The position numbers and the translations under genes were made by a program. Positions 7,457-15,026 of a DNA stretch of 15,954 bases are shown here, one piece after another. The notes beneath the pieces were generated by a model, which saw only the letters and a list, made by a program, of their open reading frames with translations, was not told the origin of the DNA and ran no database searches. Each line of letters starts with the position of its first letter. Position 1 is the stretch's first letter. Source of the stretch: JANQPX01 sp039197065 (lineage in GTDB: Bacteria; Pseudomonadota; Alphaproteobacteria; Geminicoccales; Geminicoccaceae); the NCBI GenBank assembly GCA_039197065.1, contig JBCCUL010000059.1:1-15954 (forward strand). Reading direction: 5' to 3'.

Positions 7457-8475
7457 AGCACGCCAGAACACGCAGGATCGGCTCCACGAATGTCGAGGTG
7501 ACGCGGCTCGGTTTCGGCGGAACGGCTCTTGCCGGTCCGATGGCGCCCCGGAGTGACGCCGAAGCCTCCGCTTTGATCGGCAAGGCCATCGAAAGCGGGA
7601 TCCGTTATGTCGACACCAGCCCGTTCTATGGCAGCGGCTTGAGCGAGCACCGCACCGGCGCCGGGCTGCGTTCCGTCTCGCGAATGGATGTCGTTCTCAG
7701 CACCAAGGTCGGACGACTGCTCATTCCCGAACCGCGGGCGACCGACTCTGTCGAAAGCGGCGCCTTGCCCTTCCGCACAGTGTTCGATTACAGCCGGAAA
7801 GGCGCGCTTCGCTCCTTCAAGGAAAGCCTGCAGCGCCTCGGCGTCGCCAGCATCGATCTCCTGCTTATCCACGATGTCAGCCACCGCTGGCACGGCGACA
7901 GGTTTGATGCCGTTCTTGCCGAGGCGACCGCTGAAGCGCTGCCGATGCTGGCCGCACTCCGGGACGAGGGGGTGATCGGGGCCGTGGGTCTTGGAACCAA
8001 CGACCTCGAAGCCGCCGTGCTGATGGCGGCGCATGGCGGCCTCGACTGCGTGATGATCGCGCGCGAGTACAATCTCATCAATCACCGAGCGCTGTTGCGC
8101 GAGCTTGCGCCGATCTGCGCCGAGCGCGGCATGTCGTTGATCTGCGCAGCGCCCTATGCGTCGGGGATTCTCGCGACCGGCCTTACCGAAAACGCCACCT
8201 ATATGTATGAGCCGCCCGACGCCGCCGTACGCAACAAGATCGCAGCCGCCGAGTTTGTCTGCGCCGAATTCGACGTGCCGCTGCGCGCGGCAGCGTTGCA
8301 ATTCGCCGATCTCAATCCGCTGGTCTGTTCCGTCGTCGCAGGACTTCGGTCCGAGCGAGAACTCGCCGACGCGATCGAGGCGTTCAATCATCCGATCCCC
8401 GACGACGTCTGGAGGCGCATGAAAGAGGAAGGGCTTATCGACGAACATGCTCCGACCGCAGCGGGCCGGACATGA
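7453..8475 (+). CDS. aldo-keto reductase, D-threo-aldose 1-dehydrogenase / L-fucose dehydrogenase-like
   Basis: A 340-residue TIM-barrel oxidoreductase, NAD(P)-dependent and presumably cytoplasmic. The full catalytic tetrad is visible: Asp54 and Tyr59 in YVDTSPFYG, Lys85 in LSTKVGR, His140 in DLLLIHD. The N-terminus (STNVEVTRLGFGGTALAG) and the LSTKVGRLL block resemble D-threo-aldose 1-dehydrogenases, which oxidise L-fucose, D-arabinose and similar sugars to the 1,5-lactone; pyridoxal 4-dehydrogenase is a relative, so the substrate is not certain. GTG is used as start, overlapping the ATPase stop by four bases and preceded by GGGAGGT at 7441-7447. It overlaps the enolase-superfamily gene by four bases. 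A sugar dehydrogenase next to a sugar-acid dehydratase and a lactonase-like hydrolase makes a coherent oxidative route. Confidence 0.85.
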   Translation: MKHARTRRIGSTNVEVTRLGFGGTALAGPMAPRSDAEASALIGKAIESGIRYVDTSPFYGSGLSEHRTGAGLRSVSRMDVVLSTKVGRLLIPEPRATDSVESGALPFRTVFDYSRKGALRSFKESLQRLGVASIDLLLIHDVSHRWHGDRFDAVLAEATAEALPMLAALRDEGVIGAVGLGTNDLEAAVLMAAHGGLDCVMIAREYNLINHRALLRELAPICAERGMSLICAAPYASGILATGLTENATYMYEPPDAAVRNKIAAAEFVCAEFDVPLRAAALQFADLNPLVCSVVAGLRSERELADAIEAFNHPIPDDVWRRMKEEGLIDEHAPTAAGRT

Positions 8476-9608
8476 CGCGAGCATCAGCTGGTTCACATCA
8501 ACTGACCGGGTTCGACCTGAGAGATGTGATTGTCAGTCCGCAAACCATCTGGCGGCACGTGCGCCTCAGGACCGGAAGCGGTTTCATCGGTGTCGGAGAG
8601 GCGACACTCACCAGCCCCGGCGCCGACTATGGCGACCGCTTGCATCATCATGCGCTTCGCCTCATCGGAACGGATGCGATGGCGGACGGGCTGGTAGGAT
8701 CCCAGGCCCGGCGGCCGAACCTGACAACGAGGACGATACTCTCCGCTCTCGATCAGGCGATCATGGATATTCGAGCGCAGATTTCCGCTCGGCCGCTTTG
8801 CCTGGAACTCGGCGGACGCCTGCCGGACGAAGCGCTTCCGCTCTACGCCAACATCAATCGGGCAACCCGGATCCGGACGCCGGCGGCGTTTGCGGAGAAC
8901 GCGAAGGCCGCGGCCGAAGAGGGTTTCCAGGCGATCAAGATCGCCCCTTTTGATGGCCTCAGCAACGACCTTTGCGACCGGCAGGAAGGACAAGACCTGA
9001 TCGACGCCGGACTAGCCAGGATCCGCGCCACACGGGAGGCCGCTCCTTACTGTGATCTGATGGTCGATTGCCATTGGCGTTTCACTGCCAAGGCCGCAAC
9101 CGCTCTTCTGCCTGCCCTGCGCGAGCTCGACGTGGTCTGGCTCGAATGTCCGCTCACGGAGACGCTGGACGCCATTCCTGAGTTGCTGAAGCTTCGCCGC
9201 CTTGCCAACCATCACGGGATGCGCCTTTGCGGTTTGGAAACGGCCGGAAGCTGGATCGACGTCGCTGCTTATGTCCAGCGCGGCGCTTATGACCTCATCA
9301 TGCCCGACGTCAAACATGCCGGCGGTCTGGAGACCATCATGGAGATCGCCCGGCAGGCGCATGCGGCCGGCACGGCGGTTTCGCTGCACAATCCGAGTGG
9401 GCCGGTCGCGCATCTCTTCAGTGCCCATGTCATGGCGGCGCTCGGGAGCGAGGAGCGCATGGAGATCCAATGGAACGAAAGCCCGCTCTTCTACGAAGTC
9501 ACGGATCCGCCGCCAGTTATCGAAGGGGGAGGCTGCCGCCCTATGACCACGCCAGGTCTGGGCGCCTCGCTCCTTAGCGGAACTTTCCAATCGGGAGCCT
9601 CTGCATGA
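8472..9608 (+). CDS. enolase-superfamily protein (mandelate racemase/muconate lactonizing enzyme family), sugar-acid dehydratase candidate
   Basis: A 378-residue barrel enzyme that should abstract a proton next to a carboxylate using a Mg2+ ion. The metal ligands appear as Asp199 (MVDCHW), Glu225 (WLECPL) and Glu256 (CGLETAG). The His-Asp dyad of the mandelate racemase subgroup is visible as Asp279 (MPDVKHAGG) and His306 (SLHNPSGP). The usual KxK at the end of the second barrel strand is altered: GFQAIKIAPFDG keeps Lys156 but has Ala at 158. The DVKHAGG and HNPSGPVA wording resembles acid-sugar dehydratases such as galactonate or mannonate dehydratases, so dehydration of an aldonate is the best guess. 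It overlaps both neighbours by four bases, between the sugar dehydrogenase and the carboxylate transporter. Confidence 0.82.
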   Translation: MTRASAGSHQLTGFDLRDVIVSPQTIWRHVRLRTGSGFIGVGEATLTSPGADYGDRLHHHALRLIGTDAMADGLVGSQARRPNLTTRTILSALDQAIMDIRAQISARPLCLELGGRLPDEALPLYANINRATRIRTPAAFAENAKAAAEEGFQAIKIAPFDGLSNDLCDRQEGQDLIDAGLARIRATREAAPYCDLMVDCHWRFTAKAATALLPALRELDVVWLECPLTETLDAIPELLKLRRLANHHGMRLCGLETAGSWIDVAAYVQRGAYDLIMPDVKHAGGLETIMEIARQAHAAGTAVSLHNPSGPVAHLFSAHVMAALGSEERMEIQWNESPLFYEVTDPPPVIEGGGCRPMTTPGLGASLLSGTFQSGASA

Positions 9609-11638
9609 CCCTGGACGCCTTCATCCAGGGTCTGGTGCTCGCACTGCAATGGCCGAGCTTCGGCTTTCTATTGCTGGGCATCGTCATCGGTATCTGGCTC
9701 GGCGCCGTGCCGGGGCTTGGCGGGATCATCGGCATCGTGCTGGTCCTTCCCTTCACCTACGGCATGGACACGCTTTCGGCCTTTGCGATTCTCCTTGGAA
9801 TCTTCGCGGTCACGTCGACGTCGGACACCATCGCGTCCGTTATGCTGGGCATACCCGGCACGGCGTCGAGCCAGGCAACGGTGCTGGACGGTCACCCGCT
9901 GGCCAGGAAGGGCGAGGCTGCAAGAGCGTTCGGCGCCGCCTTCACCGTCTCGGCCTTCGGCGGCATCTTCGGTGCTGTGATTCTCGCGGTATCGCTCCCC
10001 ATCGCTCTTCCGATCATCCTGCGCTTCAACAATCCGGAACTCTTCAGCCTGGCGATCCTCGGCCTTGCGATGGTTGGATCGCTTAGCGGCAAGTCGGTTG
10101 CCAAGGGCCTGGCTGCCGCCGCCTTCGGCCTACTTCTATCCACCATCGGCTATGCCCAGGACGCGGCGATCCCGCGCTACTGGATGGAGCAGACCTATCT
10201 TCTCGATCGCTTGCCGCTGATCCCTGTGGTCCTCGGCCTCTTCGCCATGCCTGAGCTGATCGACCTCGCCGCCAAGGACCGCACGATCGCACGGGTCAAG
10301 ACGGCCCAGGCGAGTTGGCGCCAGCTTGGCCAGGGCATAGGCGACGCCGTCAGAAATTGGTGGCTGGCGCTCCGCTGCTCGGCGATCGGTGTCTATATCG
10401 GCATGATCCCGGGAATCGGCGGCGCTGTTGTCGACTGGATCGCCTACGGCCATGCACTGCAGTCCACCAAGAACGCGGAGAACTACGGCAAGGGAGACAT
10501 CCGCGGCGTGATCGCGCCCGAGGCGGCGAACAACGCCGTTCGCGGCGGCTCGCTCATCCCGACTGTCGCCTTCGGCATTCCGGGCTCGGCGATGAACGCC
10601 CTCCTTTTGAGCGCGCTTCTCATTCAGGGTCTGCAGCCGGGCAAGCCGATGTTGACCACCGACCTGCCGATCACCTTCGCCATGATCTGGAACATCGCGC
10701 TCGCGAATATCATCGCGGCAGCGCTGCTCATGGTTCTGGCCAATCAGATCGCCAAGCTCTGCTTCGTCTCCAGCCATCTCATCGTGCCGGGCGTCATCCT
10801 GTTCGTCTTCATGGGAGCCTGGCTGTCGCTTTCGGAGGTGGGGGACTGGGTGACGCTGATGGCCTTCGCGGCGATCGGCTATTTGATGAAGCTCGGCGGA
10901 TGGCCACGTCCACCCGTGATCCTGGCCTTCATCCTCGGCTCGCTGATGGAGAACTCGTTCCTGCTGAGCTGGAAGATTCATGAGGGGCTCGGCTGGATCA
11001 CGCGGCCGATCGTCATCGTCATCCTGTGCCTGGTCGTCGCGACCCTGCTCTTCGCCATCCGGCGCAATACCCGCCTGTCCCAGCCGGCGTCGGAAGGAGA
11101 AACCGTCGCGAGCGCCAATGCTCAGGCCACGGGAGAAGAACCGCCGATCCCGCTGGCGTCGCTGATCGTCGGCGCAGGTTTCCTCACGATCTTCGCAGCC
11201 GCTCTTCTGCCCTTCGGCGCTTGGCCGACACTCGTCTTGGCATTTCCGCTTCTCGCCATCGTTCCCGGTATCCTGCTGACTGCAGCTGTCCTCGGACGCG
11301 AGTTCCTCGCAGCACCTGACCGGGCCCCGATGTGGCAGGAGCTTGCCGGCAATCAGGAAGTCCGCCGGGGGATGGCTTTCCTGGGTTATTGCCTCGCGAC
11401 CATCGGGCTGGCTTTGCTCGTCGGTCAGAAGATCGCGCTTCTGGCTTTGGTCGCGACCTACCTGGTCCGCTGGGGCGGTTACGGCTGGCGCGTGGTCGCC
11501 CCTTATGCGCTGGCGACCGCGCTTATCCTTATAGGGTTCTATGACCGGGTCGTTCACGTCTTCTGGTTGAAACCGATCCTCGCCGATGAAATCCGAGCCG
11601 TGATCCCGGAGGGATTTCCGGCCTGGCTGATCCTTTGA
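9605..11638 (+). CDS. tripartite tricarboxylate transporter permease, TctA-TctB fusion
   Basis: A 677-residue inner-membrane protein. Residues 1 to about 485 are TctA: GAVPGLGGIIGIVLVLPFTYG, the signature SVMLGIPGTASSQATVLDGH near residues 78-97, GMIPGIGGAVVDWIAYGHA, and VAFGIPGSAMNALLL. Usual TctA length is about 500. A polar linker (about 486-516, TRLSQPASEGETVASANAQ) leads into about 160 residues with several hydrophobic segments (SLIVGAGFLTIFAAALLPFG, GYCLATIGLALLVGQKIALL, WRVVAPYALATALILIGFYD) that correspond to the small subunit TctB, normally a separate gene. No other tctB candidate is present, and the TctC-type gene follows directly. The system imports a carboxylated compound using the ion gradient. 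It overlaps the dehydratase gene by four bases. Confidence 0.88.
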   Translation: MTLDAFIQGLVLALQWPSFGFLLLGIVIGIWLGAVPGLGGIIGIVLVLPFTYGMDTLSAFAILLGIFAVTSTSDTIASVMLGIPGTASSQATVLDGHPLARKGEAARAFGAAFTVSAFGGIFGAVILAVSLPIALPIILRFNNPELFSLAILGLAMVGSLSGKSVAKGLAAAAFGLLLSTIGYAQDAAIPRYWMEQTYLLDRLPLIPVVLGLFAMPELIDLAAKDRTIARVKTAQASWRQLGQGIGDAVRNWWLALRCSAIGVYIGMIPGIGGAVVDWIAYGHALQSTKNAENYGKGDIRGVIAPEAANNAVRGGSLIPTVAFGIPGSAMNALLLSALLIQGLQPGKPMLTTDLPITFAMIWNIALANIIAAALLMVLANQIAKLCFVSSHLIVPGVILFVFMGAWLSLSEVGDWVTLMAFAAIGYLMKLGGWPRPPVILAFILGSLMENSFLLSWKIHEGLGWITRPIVIVILCLVVATLLFAIRRNTRLSQPASEGETVASANAQATGEEPPIPLASLIVGAGFLTIFAAALLPFGAWPTLVLAFPLLAIVPGILLTAAVLGREFLAAPDRAPMWQELAGNQEVRRGMAFLGYCLATIGLALLVGQKIALLALVATYLVRWGGYGWRVVAPYALATALILIGFYDRVVHVFWLKPILADEIRAVIPEGFPAWLIL

Positions 11639-11686
11639 TGAAGGGTCCAACAACAGGAAGGACGGAACTGAAGAGATGCTGACAAA

Positions 11687-11691
11687 GGGAG
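11687..11691 (+). promoter_or_regulatory. ribosome binding site deciding between two in-frame starts of the TctC-type gene
   Basis: GGGAG lies 8 bases before the ATG at 11700. An in-frame ATG at 11676 has only a poor site and would put eight extra residues (MLTKGERP) before the signal peptide. Both ATG codons begin the same ten bases, ATGCTGACAA, 24 bases apart. Confidence 0.6.
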
Positions 11692-11699
11692 AAAGACCA

Positions 11700-12758
11700 A
11701 TGCTGACAAGACGATCTCTTGCGCTTCTGGCCGCCGGCATGGCCACGGCGTTCCTGCCCGCAAGCGCGCAGGCCGAGGATTATTTCGCCGGCAAGACGAT
11801 CACCTGGGTCCTGCCGTGGCCCGCGGGGTCGGGCGGCGACCTTCATGGCCGCCTGACGGCGCAATATATGGAAAAGCATATCCCCGGCAATCCGACCATC
11901 GTCGTCAACAACAAGCCCGGCGGCAGTGGCATCATCGCCATCAACACCGTCTACGAGCAGGGCGAGAAGGACGGCACCACCTATTTCTACGGCAATTGGA
12001 GCCCGTCGGCGGTGATCGATGAGGCGCCCGGCGTGCGCTACGTGCCCGAAGAGATGGGCGTGGTCGGCTCGGCCGGCGCCGATCTTGCCTTCATGGTCCG
12101 CAAAGACCAGGTGCCCGAGCTCTCGGCCCTTGCGGATGCCGACTTCATCGTGGGCGGCCGCGGCGCCACCAACGCGATCGAGGTGCTGGGCAATCTCGCG
12201 CTGAAGACGCTGGGCGCTGACTTTCGCTATGTCGGCGGCTTTGGCGGCTTCTCGAAGATCCAGGCGGCGATCAAGGCTGACGAGGTCCACGCCGGACATG
12301 CCGGACTGCCGGGCTATGTGAAGTTCTTCGGCCCGGATAGCGACGTCGCTCATCCGCTTTACTATCACCAGCAGTTCGACCTGGACGGCAACCCGCTGCC
12401 CAAGCCCGAAAAGGCCTATCCCGCCGACGTGCCGACGCTCTATGAGGCCCACAATACGCTGCATGGCGAGGCGCCGTCCGGCCCCTATTGGGAAGCCTAT
12501 AAATGGTGGCATATGAGCCTGATGTCGGCCACCACCGCGATCCTGTCGCCTCCGGGCGTGGATCAGGAGGCGCTGTCGATCATGCAGCAAGCCTTCCAGG
12601 ATGTGGCAGGCGACCCGGACTATCTCGCCGATTATGAAAGCTCGATCGGGGTGCCGCCGCCGTTCAACTCGACTGAGCAATCGATCCAGATCCTTCAGAC
12701 CTTCCGCGACATGCCGTCTGAGGTGGAAGCGGTCGTGAAGGAAATTTCTTCGCTCTGA
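11700..12758 (+). CDS. TctC/Bug-type periplasmic substrate-binding protein
   Basis: A 352-residue periplasmic receptor for the TctAB fusion upstream. The signal peptide is clear: MLTRRSLALL, hydrophobic AAGMATAFLPASAQA, then EDYFAGKTITW. Bug-family landmarks are WPAGSGGDLHGRL (ligand loop, normally PPGGxxD), NNKPGGSGIIAINTVY and ALADADFIVGGRGATNAIEV. The middle and C-terminal parts (TLYEAHNTLHGEAPSGPYW) diverge from the tricarboxylate receptors I know, so the ligand is likely another carboxylate. The start at 11700 is chosen on the ribosome site; 11676 is the alternative. It lies 61 bases after the transporter gene and 61 bases before the sulfatase gene, with a hairpin in the second gap, like the first binding-protein gene of the operon. 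Confidence 0.85.
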   Translation: MLTRRSLALLAAGMATAFLPASAQAEDYFAGKTITWVLPWPAGSGGDLHGRLTAQYMEKHIPGNPTIVVNNKPGGSGIIAINTVYEQGEKDGTTYFYGNWSPSAVIDEAPGVRYVPEEMGVVGSAGADLAFMVRKDQVPELSALADADFIVGGRGATNAIEVLGNLALKTLGADFRYVGGFGGFSKIQAAIKADEVHAGHAGLPGYVKFFGPDSDVAHPLYYHQQFDLDGNPLPKPEKAYPADVPTLYEAHNTLHGEAPSGPYWEAYKWWHMSLMSATTAILSPPGVDQEALSIMQQAFQDVAGDPDYLADYESSIGVPPPFNSTEQSIQILQTFRDMPSEVEAVVKEISSL

Positions 12759-12766
12759 GTATGAAT

Positions 12767-12793
12767 GGGGAGGTCGGCTTGCCGGCCTTCCCC
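12767..12793 (+). repeat. intercistronic stem-loop after the TctC-type gene
   Basis: GGGGAGGTCGG (12767-12777) can pair with CCGGCCTTCCCC (12782-12793) around the four-base loop CTTG, with one G-U pair and one bulged T. No T-tract follows, so a classical terminator is unlikely. mRNA 3' protection of the binding-protein message is more plausible. It lies 8 bases after the TctC-type stop. Confidence 0.55.
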
Positions 12794-12819
12794 CGCCCAT
12801 CGTCGACGCAGGAATGCCT

Positions 12820-14283
12820 ATGGAACCCCAGAACCTGGTCATCGTCATGGCAGACGAGCATGCCGGCAAATATACCGGCTATGCCGGCCACCCGGTTGTC
12901 CAGACTCCCAACATGGACCGGCTGGCAAGCCGTGGCACGACGTTCACCAACGCCTATTGCAACAGCCCGATCTGCATGCCGTCGCGCGCGGCCTTCGCCA
13001 CGGGGCGCTACCCCCACGAGACCGGCTATGTCTGCAACGCCACACCCTATGACGGCCAGATGCCGGGATGGCCGCATCACCTGGAGATACTCGGCAATAA
13101 CGTCACCTCGATCGGCAAGCTTCATTACCGCGACGACAAGGTCGACACCGGCTTCGCCGAGTCCCTCATTCCGATGCATGCGGTCGACGGCGCCGGCGAC
13201 CTTTTCGGATGTATCCGGTCAGATCCGCTGCCCGTCCGCTTCGGCGTTCGGCAGGTGGCGGAGCAGGTGGGACGGGGCGAGTCGACCTATACGCGCTATG
13301 ATCGCTCCATCCTTGAACGGACGCTCGCCTGGCTGGAAGAAGCAGCGCCGACCATGCGTGAGCCCTGGGTGCTGTTCGTCAGCTTCGTCTGCCCCCACTT
13401 TCCGCTAATCGCCCCTGAGGCCTTCTACGATCTCTACGATCCCGAGCGCCTCGATCTGCCCAAGGCCTGCCGGCCTGAAGACTGGCCGGACCATCCCTGG
13501 ATCGACGCTTTTCGGAAGTCGTACATCACCGACACTTTCTTCGACGATGACCTGAGGCGGCGGGCGGCGGTGGCCTACTTCGGCCTCTGCTCCTTCGTCG
13601 ATTCCCATCTCGGCCAGATCATCGATGCGGTCGACGCCAGCGCCTTCGGCAAGCGGACCCGGCTCGTCTACACCTCCGATCACGGCGACAATCTCGGCGT
13701 TCGCGGCCTTTGGCAGAAAAGTAACTTCTATCAGGAATCCGCCCACATCCCGATGATTATCGCAGGCGACGGCGTGGCAGCCGATGCGGTCTGCAACACG
13801 CCGGTGTCGCTGGTGGATGTCTATCCGACCGTCCTTGAAGCCACCGGCCATGGAGAAGGCTCTTCACCGGTCAATGACGATGCGAAGAGCCTTATTTGGA
13901 TCGCCAGCGAGCCCGATGATCACACACGGACGGTCTTCGGCGAGTATCATGCGGCGGGTGCGATCAACGGCGTCTTCATGCTGCGGCGCGGTCCTTGGAA
14001 ATATATCCACTACGCCAATATGCGGCCGCAGCTCTTCAACCTGGATGATGATCCCGAAGAGCTTACGGATCTCGCCCTCGGCGCTGGCCATGACGATGTG
14101 CTGGACGCGTTCCGCGCCGACCTTGAGAGCCGCCTCGATCCCATCAAGGTCGATGCCGAGATCAAGGCTATGCAGCGCGGCCTCCTGGATCGTCACGGCG
14201 GGCCTGAGGCGATCCTCTCCCGCGGCTCCATGGGTGCCTCGCCGCCGCCGAGCACGTCGTTCGAAGGTCTGCGTACGGAATGA
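12820..14283 (+). CDS. sulfatase of the alkaline phosphatase superfamily (choline-sulfatase/arylsulfatase-like, Cys type)
   Basis: A 487-residue hydrolase of sulfate esters. The active-site signature C-x-P-S-R is present as CMPSR at residues 52-56 (Cys codon TGC at 12973-12975), the residue converted to formylglycine. Other active-site elements are Asp12-Glu13 in VIVMADEH, Lys100 and His102 in GKLHYR, Asp287-His288 in YTSDHGD and Lys300 in RGLWQK. The C-terminal LRRGPWKYIHY and LFNLDDDPEELTDLA are usual sulfatase endings. There is no signal peptide, so the enzyme should be cytoplasmic, like bacterial choline sulfatases, and its substrate would have to be imported. The start is ATG 12820 with AGGA six bases upstream; ATG 12814 directly abuts that AGGA. 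The maturation enzyme is not in the window. It overlaps the DLH-like gene by four bases. Confidence 0.9.
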   Translation: MEPQNLVIVMADEHAGKYTGYAGHPVVQTPNMDRLASRGTTFTNAYCNSPICMPSRAAFATGRYPHETGYVCNATPYDGQMPGWPHHLEILGNNVTSIGKLHYRDDKVDTGFAESLIPMHAVDGAGDLFGCIRSDPLPVRFGVRQVAEQVGRGESTYTRYDRSILERTLAWLEEAAPTMREPWVLFVSFVCPHFPLIAPEAFYDLYDPERLDLPKACRPEDWPDHPWIDAFRKSYITDTFFDDDLRRRAAVAYFGLCSFVDSHLGQIIDAVDASAFGKRTRLVYTSDHGDNLGVRGLWQKSNFYQESAHIPMIIAGDGVAADAVCNTPVSLVDVYPTVLEATGHGEGSSPVNDDAKSLIWIASEPDDHTRTVFGEYHAAGAINGVFMLRRGPWKYIHYANMRPQLFNLDDDPEELTDLALGAGHDDVLDAFRADLESRLDPIKVDAEIKAMQRGLLDRHGGPEAILSRGSMGASPPPSTSFEGLRTE

Positions 14284-15026
14284 AGGGCATGAAGCGTGAG
14301 TACCACCTAACCATTCACAACCCGGATGGACCGATGGAGGTGTTTTTCGCTCAGGCCGAAGCGACTGAACCAGCCCCCTGCGCAATCCTTTATATGGACG
14401 TCTTCGGCTTGCGCGAGGAACTCTACGATCTTGCCCGTGCCTTTGCTGCCGACGGTGTTTCGGCGGCTGTGCCCGATTTGTTTCACCGTCTGCCCGTATC
14501 CCGTTTCGAACCGGTGAATGGACCGAACGATCCAATTGAAAAAGCGGTGCGCGAAGCCAATGCGCAAACGACGCTCAAGATGTCAATCACTGACACCAGA
14601 GCGGTAACGCACTGGCTGGACCTGAGAAAAGTCGGCCCAAGGCCAACCCATTACTTTGCAATCGGCTATTGCATGGGAGGCCGCCACGCGCTCGCCGCCG
14701 CCGCGACCCTGCCGGATCGGATCCATGGCGGCATGTCCGTTCATGGCGGGCGGCTTGTCACCGATGATGCGAACTCGCCGCACCGCATGATCGCCGAGCT
14801 GCGGGTGCCGTTTCACTTCGCCTGCGCGCGCGACGATCCCACCTGTCCATCGGAACACTGCGCGATCCTGCAGGAGGCGGCCGCAAAAACGGAGGCCGAG
14901 GTGACGGTCGACATCGTTGATGCCCATCACGGCTGGAGCTTTCCCGCCCGATGGAGCCACGACCCGGCAGTGGCCGCAAGGCTTCACGATCTGGCCTGTC
15001 GCATGATCCATGGGGAGCGGCGATGA
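14280..15026 (+). CDS. dienelactone hydrolase family protein
   Basis: A 248-residue alpha/beta-hydrolase, presumably cytoplasmic. The DLH nucleophile elbow is visible as Cys131 in IGYCMGGR; the acid is Asp185 or Asp186 in CARDDP, and the base His216 or His217 in DAHHGWSFP. In characterised dienelactone hydrolases a Glu early in the chain partners the Cys; here the matching region reads YMDVFGLREEL, with Asp40 in its place. The family opens lactones, so a sugar lactone from the upstream dehydrogenase is a reasonable substrate, but esters or acyl derivatives are equally possible. It starts within the sulfatase stop (ATGA at 14280-14283); an in-frame ATG at 14289, after GAAGGG, would remove three residues. 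It overlaps the next gene by four bases. Confidence 0.85.
   Translation: MKGMKREYHLTIHNPDGPMEVFFAQAEATEPAPCAILYMDVFGLREELYDLARAFAADGVSAAVPDLFHRLPVSRFEPVNGPNDPIEKAVREANAQTTLKMSITDTRAVTHWLDLRKVGPRPTHYFAIGYCMGGRHALAAAATLPDRIHGGMSVHGGRLVTDDANSPHRMIAELRVPFHFACARDDPTCPSEHCAILQEAAAKTEAEVTVDIVDAHHGWSFPARWSHDPAVAARLHDLACRMIHGERR

Noticed and set aside
7426..8496. Minus-strand open frame opposite the aldo-keto reductase gene
   Set aside because: It covers almost exactly the plus-strand gene, which has the complete catalytic tetrad; the antisense product shows no family features.
10136..11746. Long open frame on the minus strand (about 536 codons) opposite the TctA-TctB gene
   Set aside because: Its translation is rich in Arg, Asp, Gln and His with no domain or membrane pattern, as expected for an antisense frame of a GC-rich gene; the plus strand has clear TctA motifs.
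11529..12869. Minus-strand open frame of about 446 codons across the TctC-type gene
   Set aside because: It spans three unrelated plus-strand gene regions and the hairpin, and shows no recognisable motif; the plus-strand reading has a signal peptide and Bug-family features.
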